Shown in pieces: positions 1 to 6,269 of a stretch of DNA of 48,113 nucleotides (position 1 is its first letter; each line of letters starts with the position of its first letter). The stretch lies in IMG/VR virus record IMGVR_UViG_3300023099_000010, positions 1 through 48,113 of that record, one strand, 5' to 3'. The notes under the pieces are model-generated. The model did no database searches and was not told the origin of the DNA. It was given only the letters and a program-made list of their open reading frames with translations. Both the position numbers and the translations under genes were made by a program. Source of the DNA: a virus.

Positions 1-12
1 ACTCTCGGTGGC

Positions 13-28
13 TAAGGTCTTTCCCTTA
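13..28 (-). ncRNA. tRNA-leader hairpin 1 (GAAAGA loop)
   Basis: Read on the minus strand: TGACG, stem TAAGG, loop GAAAGA, stem CCTTA, then 4 nt to the 5' end of the edge-spanning tRNA-Ile. Three more hairpins with other stem sequences but the same loop occupy the same place before other tRNAs (373-388, 47283-47298, 47948-47961). The function is unknown; a processing or transcription signal is an inference. Confidence 0.6.
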
Positions 29-29
29 C

Positions 30-222
30 GTCAAGCCCGTTCCGGAGGGGGCTAAACTCGGCCGCATGACGATACTAGGTGCGGTCCCGTAGAGCCCGTT
101 ACGAGGGCTAAGCGGGTCTGACTCCGGCTAACCCGGGGCCTTGTGGGCGTACCGGGTTCCCGTTTAGGGACCATGCTAGTTAGCGTGGGTAGTATTCGTC
201 CAGAATACGTACATCCCCCTTA
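30..222. other. structured non-coding region with repeated hairpins
   Basis: No open reading frame or foldable tRNA is convincing here. Several hairpins are visible, including AGCCC/GGGCT arms at about 34-53 and 91-109. These two lie in an imperfect direct repeat of about 20 bases that ends in GGGCTAA. Further hairpins are GGTTCCC/GGGACC near 155-172 and GTATTC/GAATAC near 191-207. It continues the tRNA locus, so it may be transcribed from the minus strand as structured RNA. Decayed tRNA genes are an alternative. Confidence 0.4.
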
Positions 223-294
223 AGGGAGTAAGGGAATCGAACCCATCATTACCCACAGTTGGCGGGGCCTTCTCTCAGCGAAAAGGTTCCCCGG
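222..294 (-). other. tRNA-like remnant plus strong RNA hairpin
   Basis: A T-arm-like element (GGG, TTCGATT, CCC on the minus strand) lies near 232-245, but I could not find a matching 5' acceptor strand or a canonical anticodon loop. Directly upstream on the minus strand, 264-292 folds as GGGG/CCCC plus a 7-bp stem with loop GCTGA. One pair is G-U in minus-strand RNA but C-A in plus-strand RNA, which supports a minus-strand transcript. This may be a degenerate tRNA or a structured spacer. Confidence 0.4.
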
Positions 295-368
295 TATAGT
301 AGGAGGGACTCGAACCCCCGACTTGACGCTTCCAAAGCGCCCACTCTACCAGACTGAGTTACTACTAT
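295..368 (-). tRNA. tRNA-Pro (TGG)
   Basis: Full cloverleaf on the minus strand: acceptor ATAGTAG/CTACTAT, D-stem ACTC/GAGT with GG in the loop, anticodon stem GGCGC/GCGTC and loop TTTGGAA (anticodon TGG), T-arm GGGGG/CCCTC with TTCGAGT, discriminator A. The CCA end is not encoded (CCG follows). Confidence 0.93.
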
Positions 369-372
369 ATGC

Positions 373-388
373 GCCCGTCTTTCCGGGC
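373..388 (-). ncRNA. tRNA-leader hairpin 2 (GAAAGA loop)
   Basis: Stem GCCCG/CGGGC around loop GAAAGA on the minus strand, 4 nt upstream of the tRNA-Pro 5' end. The preceding flank is CGACA, where the other three copies have TGACG. Confidence 0.6.
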
Positions 389-431
389 TGTCGTTTACAC
401 TTGGATTATCAATGAACAGGGCCGCTAAAGT

Positions 432-471
432 GGCTAGAGCGGGAAAGGAAAGAAGCGAAACCGCTCTAGCC
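432..471 (-). terminator. strong hairpin between early operon and tRNA cluster
   Basis: Eleven-base perfect arms GGCTAGAGCGG and CCGCTCTAGCC enclose an 18-nt purine-rich loop. It lies 30 bases beyond the stop of the last early gene (503) and before tRNA-Pro. No clear U-run follows on either strand, so it may be a processing site rather than an intrinsic terminator. Confidence 0.45.
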
Positions 472-502
472 TTCCCCTATTCTAGCCATCGTTCTCAGTC
501 TG

Positions 503-973
503 TCAAGTACCTTCCGGAACCGCCGAGAAGGTATATGCGACGTAGGGCTTACCTCCGGCGCTTGCGGGGGTCTTCATCTTGCCGTGAACCCGAATGACCG
601 TATCGGTGAAAAGCTGCTCCTCTAGCGCGGCTTCGATAGTCTTACCGATTTGGCCCGTAACGTTCTCCTTTACGGCCTTGGGGTCATTGGAGTCTACCCC
701 AAGAAGAGCGGCCGTAAGTGAAGCCAGGAGGGGCCCTACGATGGTGTCAATCTGGCCCAGAGGGACGTTGAACTGGCTCTCCGAGCCGACTTCCACTGCG
801 TCACAATCTGAGTCTACGACCTCGCACGTTCCGTAGAGCTTGAGGCTCGAGGGGAACTGAGGGTGTCGGCCTTCCTTGAACTTGACGATTTTAACCGTAT
901 GCGTGCCTGGGGGAAGGCCGTCCGCATATACGCCAGCCGGTTGTGCGTTATTGTAGCTATCGAAACGTCCCAT
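503..973 (-). CDS. conserved-looking hypothetical protein, possibly ssDNA-binding type
   Basis: A 156-residue soluble protein, last gene of the leftward early operon. The start has a good ribosome site (AGGAG, about 8 nt upstream). The sequence is rich in beta-type segments, with a G-rich opening (about residues 15-25) and a conserved-looking KxxxFKEGRHPQFPSSLKLYG stretch near residues 30-47. In many phages small proteins of this kind beside helicase and nuclease genes bind ssDNA (DUF669-like), but I cannot confirm that here. Confidence 0.7.
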   Translation of the reverse strand: MGRFDSYNNAQPAGVYADGLPPGTHTVKIVKFKEGRHPQFPSSLKLYGTCEVVDSDCDAVEVGSESQFNVPLGQIDTIVGPLLASLTAALLGVDSNDPKAVKENVTGQIGKTIEAALEEQLFTDTVIRVHGKMKTPASAGGKPYVAYTFSAVPEGT

Positions 974-1006
974 ATGTAAACTCCTAGTCGTGTCTTGTAT
1001 GAATGG

Positions 1007-1315
1007 TTAGAGAGTGGCGATAAACATGCCCAAGGCAGTTTCCGCAATTGCAAGGGCCCCACGTTCTACCATGATGGCCTTGGCCTCTTCCTTGGTAGCG
1101 GTCGGGGGCATGACCGGGATTTCTAGGTTGGCCTGAGCATCGATGATAGTTAGCGACATGTCGCATACCATCCCGAGGGCTTCTTTCATCTTCGGGTCTT
1201 CGGTTTGGTTCCAGAGCTTAGCGACCACGGTCGCGATAGCCGCGTTTCCGTTGGCAATGAACTTCTGGCATTCGTCGGGGCTGATAGCCTTGTAGGTAAC
1301 TTCTTTGCTGGACAT
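1007..1315 (-). CDS. hypothetical protein (102 aa)
   Basis: Start chosen at 1315 because AAGGAAAG lies 5-9 nt upstream; a longer reading to 1366 has no such site. Acidic, mostly helical, no membrane segment or recognisable motif. It sits between the sponge-like gene and the 156-aa protein in the early operon. Function unknown. Confidence 0.7.
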   Translation of the reverse strand: MSSKEVTYKAISPDECQKFIANGNAAIATVVAKLWNQTEDPKMKEALGMVCDMSLTIIDAQANLEIPVMPPTATKEEAKAIMVERGALAIAETALGMFIATL

Positions 1316-1362
1316 GTCTCTTTCCTTTCGGTTCCGGTAGTGTAAGCCCTGGGGCTGGGGAG

Positions 1363-1566
1363 TCAAGTCTTTTTCTTCTGGTACTCTTCGGAGCTCAGTA
1401 GCCAGAGGTAGGCTTCGTCCAACTTGGTCATAGCCATCGATAGGTTACGGCCAGCCGGGTAGGTCGTTTCCAGGTCCCGACGGATGGCGCTAATGCGCTC
1501 TAGGTCGTGTTCTTTTTCGGGGGAGCGATTGGCTGCGGTGTCTAGGGTAGCTCGGGGGTCTTTCAC
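1363..1566 (-). CDS. Acb2/Tad1-hairpin family protein (putative cyclic-nucleotide sponge)
   Basis: A small helical protein. Its C-terminal half carries the pattern P-x-G-R-x-x-S-x-A-x-T-K-L-x-E-A-x-x-W (TYPAGRNLSMAMTKLDEA), which I recognise as the core of the phage Acb2 (T4 Vs.4-like, DUF7681) family. Known members bind cyclic di- and trinucleotides and block CBASS and related nucleotide-signalled defences. The GTG start at 1566 overlaps the upstream stop as GTGA and has GAGG just before it; an ATG at 1587 is the alternative. Family assignment is by motif only; ligand and target system are inference. Confidence 0.65.
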   Translation of the reverse strand: MKDPRATLDTAANRSPEKEHDLERISAIRRDLETTYPAGRNLSMAMTKLDEAYLWLLSSEEYQKKKT

Positions 1567-1715
1567 TTCGCCTCGGTTTCCTGGCATTCACCGTCGCAGA
1601 AAGCTTCTTCGTAGCCTTCGTCCCAGCCCCGGGCGTACCCGTCTTGCTCGCCTCGGTCATAAGCCGCTTCCTCGGCTTCGTCCAGCTCATCTTGCGTATA
1701 CAGCTTTTCATTCAT
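1563..1715 (-). CDS. small acidic hypothetical protein (50 aa)
   Basis: Start at 1715 overlaps the stop of the helicase gene (ATGAATGA), so translation is probably coupled; GGGAG lies about 9 nt upstream. The protein is very acidic, with a glycine-spaced aromatic pattern (YDRGEQDGYARGWDEGYEEA) that looks like a short degenerate repeat. Function unknown. Confidence 0.6.
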   Translation of the reverse strand: MNEKLYTQDELDEAEEAAYDRGEQDGYARGWDEGYEEAFCDGECQETEAK

Positions 1716-3597
1716 CTTCGTCGTCTCCCTCGGTTTCTTCGTCGTCCCAGATATCCAAACGGTTTGCACGTTCTAGCTCTTTCTTCGATACATTGCCGGT
1801 GAATGCCCAGCCCTTGGGGCTTGAGCTCGGCCAATCGACGTCGCACAAGAGAAGCTTTTGCTCCTCGCCTACCGTGTCTCGAATTGACTCTGCTTGTCGG
1901 ATGGCCTTGGGAATAGCTCGGTAGTGTTCCGCGCATCCTAGGAATACGTCCGCGCTAATGGTGTCGGCTTCTTGTCCGTCCCGGTGAGTACGGCCTAGGA
2001 GTTGTTCCCAGGTCATACCGTTAGTGGGTACTGAGACGATTAGATTCTGGTTATACCTCTGTAGGTTACGTCCGGTCGCGTTGGAGCTAATCGAAGCGAT
2101 GATAACCGGATACTTGGCCATCGTGCGGGGGTCGTCTATCGCTTCTTTCTTGCCGTTGACCCCTCCCAATCCAAAGTAGGGCAGTCCGGTACGTTTGGCA
2201 AGCTCTTTCGCGAAGAATCGGTGCTCGACCCAGATAATGCCGTTGTCCGCCTTCTTGGCCCACTCCTCGCACACCTTCAGGGCCGAGTCGTCATGCCAGA
2301 CAGCCAGCTGGTACGCATCGAACGTATCCCGGACCGACCGCCAAGCGTTGTAGTATCGGGGGTCTAGCTGGCCGGCAGCACACGCCAGGGCAACTTGCTT
2401 CTCTGTATCTAGAGTGCGGCTATCCGCGAGCTCGTCTCGTACGAACTTCGCCCACTCCCGACGGGGCCCTAGCCATTCATCCGGCGGCCTGGCCACGGCT
2501 AGGAACGCTTCGAACTCTTTCCGGCCCTCGGCTGTCATGGTCCGGTTGTAGATAGACCGGGTGGAAGCCTTGGTATATGCCTTGTAGGCCTTCTCACTAA
2601 CGGTTACGTAGTGAAACCCTAGGGCCAGCTCACGGGCTGTCTTCCAGATAATGACCGCTTCGGAAATCGAGTACCCGTCGGGGGTTTCCCACAAGGTCCG
2701 CAATTGCTTGAAGTTGGCTTCCGTGTGGGTATTGACCGGGTACGTTACCGGTTTGAGGTAAAGAGAAGCCGCGACTTGCTCGCCCCGGGAGCCGACAACG
2801 CCCCCGGTTTCAAGCATGCGCAGCTGTACCTTTTGCCTGACTTGCTGGCGTTCGTCTTCCGCGTCATCCCCTCCGGGTAGGCTCATGAGCTGGCCGGGGT
2901 GAGTAACGCTTAGGAAGCTTTCGGGGTCTTCTAGGGCTTCGGCCCATTCCTTCAGGGTGCCGTAGTCATTGGGGAGGGGGTTGCCCTCGCCTAGGGCCCA
3001 TTGGGACAAGTGCCCGAAGTCTTCGATAGAGTTCCGGAGCAACGTCCCGGACATGACGATAACCTTCGTGTCTGGGAATTCTTGCATATACCGGATGAGC
3101 CGACGGACTACGCCGGCCTTCCGATTCTTGGCCTTGTGGGCTTCGTCTAGGATGAGAAGCTTAGGCCGGTGGGTCGTGAGGATGTTGGCCCCCTGGACCC
3201 GTCCGAGCTCTTCGTAGGACCAAATCCGGAAGGTCTGGGGTAGCTTCCAGTGCGCCGAATACTTGACCCGTTCTCGATTGGTCTTGTCCCGGAGTGAGGC
3301 CGGGACGATAAGCGCGTAGTTCTGGATACCCAGCACGATAGGTGCCAGGAGGGATACAAGGGTCTTTCCCGACCCTACCCGCATATGCCCGACCAAGCCC
3401 CCGTATTTCTGGAACTCGTACAGGGCTACGGCTTGAACGGGCTTGAGGGCCATAGAACCCCCGGGCCGCTTAAGCGTATTCGTCATGACCGTAGCGAGCT
3501 TGGCTGCTTCGGCCTCGGTCCAGTTACGACGGGGGAGAGCTAGGATGCGTGCAAGGTCGGGGGACTTGTTAACCTGGGTATGCTTGATAATGCCCAT
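1708..3597 (-). CDS. SF2 DEAH-type helicase (SNF2/SSL2-like)
   Basis: A 629-residue ATP-dependent helicase or translocase. Motif I is RVGSGKT near residues 73-79, motif II LILDEAH near 148-154, motif III SGT near 183-185 and motif VI LLGRTHRDGQ near 545. The layout fits two RecA folds separated by a large insert. The acidic C-terminal tail (EETEGDDEDE) is unusual. Its place beside a Cas4/RecB-type nuclease suggests DNA replication or recombination, for example branch remodelling or recombination-dependent replication. Which DNA structure it uses cannot be told from sequence. Confidence 0.92.
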   Translation of the reverse strand: MGIIKHTQVNKSPDLARILALPRRNWTEAEAAKLATVMTNTLKRPGGSMALKPVQAVALYEFQKYGGLVGHMRVGSGKTLVSLLAPIVLGIQNYALIVPASLRDKTNRERVKYSAHWKLPQTFRIWSYEELGRVQGANILTTHRPKLLILDEAHKAKNRKAGVVRRLIRYMQEFPDTKVIVMSGTLLRNSIEDFGHLSQWALGEGNPLPNDYGTLKEWAEALEDPESFLSVTHPGQLMSLPGGDDAEDERQQVRQKVQLRMLETGGVVGSRGEQVAASLYLKPVTYPVNTHTEANFKQLRTLWETPDGYSISEAVIIWKTARELALGFHYVTVSEKAYKAYTKASTRSIYNRTMTAEGRKEFEAFLAVARPPDEWLGPRREWAKFVRDELADSRTLDTEKQVALACAAGQLDPRYYNAWRSVRDTFDAYQLAVWHDDSALKVCEEWAKKADNGIIWVEHRFFAKELAKRTGLPYFGLGGVNGKKEAIDDPRTMAKYPVIIASISSNATGRNLQRYNQNLIVSVPTNGMTWEQLLGRTHRDGQEADTISADVFLGCAEHYRAIPKAIRQAESIRDTVGEEQKLLLCDVDWPSSSPKGWAFTGNVSKKELERANRLDIWDDEETEGDDEDE

Positions 3598-3816
3598 TCA
3601 CTCTACTTCCCTCTCGTAAACCTCGATTGCACCGGAGCTAGGGAAAACCCAAGAATAGACGCAAGTAGAGTCATATTTAGCCGGCTCTGGGTATTCGTGA
3701 CCGTACTCTCTTTCGCTATCGGGGATAGCGGCTACGGCTTTATCTTTCGTGCTGTGCACCCCGAGAAGTTCTCCGGGTTCGTAGTCATATAGCCGCATGA
3801 GTACATAGACTTTCAT
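3598..3816 (-). CDS. small hypothetical protein (72 aa)
   Basis: Starts at MKVYVLMRLYDYEPGE with GAGGAA upstream; abuts the helicase start. Beta-rich opening followed by a short acidic region, resembling the small phage proteins of the type KVYVLxxxYDYEGxxLLGV. No catalytic motif. Function unknown. Confidence 0.65.
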   Translation of the reverse strand: MKVYVLMRLYDYEPGELLGVHSTKDKAVAAIPDSEREYGHEYPEPAKYDSTCVYSWVFPSSGAIEVYEREVE

Positions 3817-3827
3817 GGCTTCCTCTT

Positions 3828-4370
3828 TCACTTGTACGGGAAAACGACCGAGCGCACGGTAATCCCGGCCTCGACATAGTTGGTAGCGAAGAACTCCAAG
3901 GCCTTGATTTGCCCGGATTCGGCTTCGATAGGGATAGACAAGACGAGCTCCCGGAAGTCGTCTTTCAACTCGGACAAGACGAAGCGCATGCCTAGCGACT
4001 CGGCTTCGTTCCGCAGTATTTCAGCCAGGGTTCCTTGGTGCTTTTTCATGCCAACTCGGTATTCTGCCAAGCGGTTGTCGTAGTCCCGGAAAGACTCCCC
4101 GAACTTCTGCACGGGCCGGGTTAGCTTGGCTTGGGCTACGGGGAACTTTTCCTTGGCCAAGGATGCCGGCCCCCAGATTCGGCTAGGCGAAGTAGAGCTT
4201 TCGTAACAAGTCGCGTCAATCTTGTCTATAACACAATCGAAATAGACACCCTCAGGGGAACCCCTTCTAAAGAGCCTCGAGTTCTGTAGTCTGCCAGAAC
4301 TTACAAGTTCCTCGGCTGTACCCAACATGACCCAATTATCGGGAATGCAACTCGGTCGTACGATTAGCAT
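3828..4370 (-). CDS. hypothetical protein (180 aa)
   Basis: Soluble alpha/beta protein with no signal peptide or metal motif. A central amphipathic helical stretch (about residues 90-130) separates beta-rich ends. GGG lies about 10 nt before the start. First gene after a minus-strand terminator at 4386-4408, so it may need its own promoter or readthrough. Function unknown. Confidence 0.7.
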   Translation of the reverse strand: MLIVRPSCIPDNWVMLGTAEELVSSGRLQNSRLFRRGSPEGVYFDCVIDKIDATCYESSTSPSRIWGPASLAKEKFPVAQAKLTRPVQKFGESFRDYDNRLAEYRVGMKKHQGTLAEILRNEAESLGMRFVLSELKDDFRELVLSIPIEAESGQIKALEFFATNYVEAGITVRSVVFPYK

Positions 4371-4385
4371 GTTCTACCCTTTCAA

Positions 4386-4408
4386 CTAGAAAGGCCCCGT
4401 CAGGGGCC
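4386..4408 (-). terminator. minus-strand intrinsic terminator
   Basis: GGCCCC / GGGGCC arms around a 4-nt loop followed by TTTCT in the leftward direction, just past the stop of the gene at 4417. It splits the leftward early operon into two transcription segments. Confidence 0.7.
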
Positions 4409-4416
4409 GATGTAGG

Positions 4417-4656
4417 TTACTCGCTAATCCGCAACTTGAAGTAGGGAGTACCCGCGGAGACAATAGGCCCATTCGGGTTATCGGTCGGGGGACCTCTACG
4501 CCCGGTTGCGTCATCTACGAAGCCTGGAGGGGTTTGGTCCGAGTAGAAAGCGCACATGGCCATCGCTTCCGACTCTAGTTCCTTTAGAGTGCCCTCGGGG
4601 TCGACCTCGACAGGGATTACGATGTATGCACGGACGGTCTTGGATTCGCTTGACAT
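4417..4656 (-). CDS. hypothetical protein (79 aa)
   Basis: Start at 4656 lies 3 bases beyond the upstream stop (4662), with GGGAAC about 10 nt upstream; an upstream in-frame ATG at 4743 would overlap the nuclease gene and is rejected. Beta-strand opening (VRAYIVIPVEV) and a Gly/Pro-rich C-terminal half. Function unknown. Confidence 0.65.
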   Translation of the reverse strand: MSSESKTVRAYIVIPVEVDPEGTLKELESEAMAMCAFYSDQTPPGFVDDATGRRGPPTDNPNGPIVSAGTPYFKLRISE

Positions 4657-4661
4657 GATGT

Positions 4662-6101
4662 TCAGTTCCCTTTCACGATTGAGTCGGCCCGGTCGCGCCA
4701 GGTAGCCGAGGTAATCGACCACTCCCGGCAATGCGTGTCGCACAAGAAGAGTACGGCCGATGCTCCGTCATCTTTAGCAGTTGAAATAGCCTTGTCCAGC
4801 ACTTCCGCGAAGACGACCGAGAAAGCCCCGGCTCCCTTCCCGTAGCCTTCAAAGGCGTAGTCAGGCACCTTCAACTCTTCGTTGACCTGTCGGTGCACTT
4901 CCTTGTAGATGGCCGAATCCGTGATAACGGCCGAGTTAGCCAGCTCACCTACGATAGATGCATCTACCAGGAGGATAACGGTAGCCTCGGATTCGACCGT
5001 GCCCTGGGTCGGTTCGGTAGGCTGGTCCGCCTGGGCCTCCGGGGTCTCGGTCGGTTGGGCCTTGGGCTTGTTCGGACCTCGGGTCCGCTTGGCCTTCTCA
5101 GGGGCTGGCTCGGCCGGGGCCTTGGGCTCCTCTGGAATAGCTACCGTCTCGGGGGCCTTGACGTCATCTACGATAGGGTCCGCAGGGGTCGTAGCCTCGG
5201 GGGGGTTGACGTTCGGGCCGGTGTTGGTACCTTCCGCGGCTTGCTTGGCAGCAAGGGCTTTCGCTGCTTTGAGCTTCTCTAGGATACTTGACATTGGGGC
5301 TTCTTCTTTCTCTATTCCGAGCGGGTTATCTGAGGGAACATCGAACTTGGTAAACACGCTACGCAAGCGAGCTACCGGACTGACTTCGCAAATCTCGCGG
5401 TACGGACAACCGCCGTACTTGTCACAGGACTGGAGATTAGGTTCTACTTCGGTTTGGTGCAAGTCCTTTCGGCCGACTAGGGGTAACATTTTCCGGCCTA
5501 CGATTTCGTCCAGCTTGAGCATTTCGGCTTCTACGTGGGCTTCGTCTAGGACTACCTCGACTAGGCGGGACTTGTAGGGGCGCTTCGTCTGGTAGTAAAT
5601 CCAGGTGAGTCGGACCTTGTCTCGGTTGCGTGCCTGTAGGGCCTGAGCTCCGTACAAGATGCCCTGGGGGTCGGTCTTGAGCGCTTCCTTCGTTAGTGCG
5701 TATCGAAGGTTAGACGTGGTCTTGTGGTCACCTACGGTCCAGATACCATCGGCCGCATCGTACTCCAAGTCTTTCCGTCCGTTATAGAGGACAGGGCCGC
5801 CGGGGGTCTCTCGGGTAAAAGACCAAGCCGATTCGAGGTCAATCTTGAAGTGGGCCGGGTCGGGTAGATGGCAGATGCCGGACTCAGCGATAGCCGCGAG
5901 CTCAGCCCCGTCTAGGGTAGGGGGAGCTACGAGGATACCCGTCCCTAGGTAGCCCTCTAGGATGGTGTGGATGCGCTCCCCTTTCTCGGCCGAGGGGTGG
6001 GTAACCCGGGGGACTTTGACCACGGAACCGAAGTACCACTTGCGCGGACAATCGGTAAACGTGGCTATCTGGCTAGGGCTGATTTTAGGGGTAGGTAGCA
6101 T
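4662..6101 (-). CDS. PD-(D/E)XK nuclease, Cas4/RecB-like, with extra C-terminal domain
   Basis: The N-terminal half has the Cas4/AddB-type layout: SxSQIxxFxxCPRKW with Cys18, the GERIHTILE helix near residue 41-49, a DLEYD...GDHKT catalytic stretch (about 114-131), and a cysteine cluster CDKYGGCPYREIC (about 227-239). That gives four cysteines able to bind an Fe-S cluster. Such proteins are ssDNA exonucleases. A Pro/Ala-rich linker (about 280-370) joins a roughly 100-residue C-terminal domain that I do not recognise. The gene opens the early operon divergently from the primase gene, which suggests a role in replication-linked recombination. Confidence 0.85.
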   Translation of the reverse strand: MLPTPKISPSQIATFTDCPRKWYFGSVVKVPRVTHPSAEKGERIHTILEGYLGTGILVAPPTLDGAELAAIAESGICHLPDPAHFKIDLESAWSFTRETPGGPVLYNGRKDLEYDAADGIWTVGDHKTTSNLRYALTKEALKTDPQGILYGAQALQARNRDKVRLTWIYYQTKRPYKSRLVEVVLDEAHVEAEMLKLDEIVGRKMLPLVGRKDLHQTEVEPNLQSCDKYGGCPYREICEVSPVARLRSVFTKFDVPSDNPLGIEKEEAPMSSILEKLKAAKALAAKQAAEGTNTGPNVNPPEATTPADPIVDDVKAPETVAIPEEPKAPAEPAPEKAKRTRGPNKPKAQPTETPEAQADQPTEPTQGTVESEATVILLVDASIVGELANSAVITDSAIYKEVHRQVNEELKVPDYAFEGYGKGAGAFSVVFAEVLDKAISTAKDDGASAVLFLCDTHCREWSITSATWRDRADSIVKGN

Positions 6102-6269
6102 CCCGGCCCAAGGTAACCACTCCGGGTAGGCAGGGGTAGGGGTTCCCTCGGTTGGGGGTCATGGCTATCCTACCCCCGTGGCATGTCGCCACTAGAAAAG
6201 AGGAAGAATGCACGCTATCCCTACGAAATATAAGGGAGTCCAGTTCCGTTCGCGCTTGGAGGCCACGAA
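6102..6269. promoter_or_regulatory. divergent control region between nuclease and primase genes
   Basis: 168 bases separate the leftward early operon from the rightward primase gene. A 6-bp inverted repeat GGGGGT/ACCCCC surrounds a TAGGAT/TATCCT hexamer that could act as -10 for either strand near 6164-6173. Short direct copies of GGGTAGG lie between it and the leftward gene. No clear -35 partner could be fixed, so promoter and operator calls are tentative. Confidence 0.4.

Noticed and set aside
4893-5577. Long plus-strand frames opposite the nuclease gene
   Set aside because: They mirror the Pro/Ala-rich linker of the minus-strand nuclease and have low-complexity Gly/Leu/Ser composition with no ribosome site.
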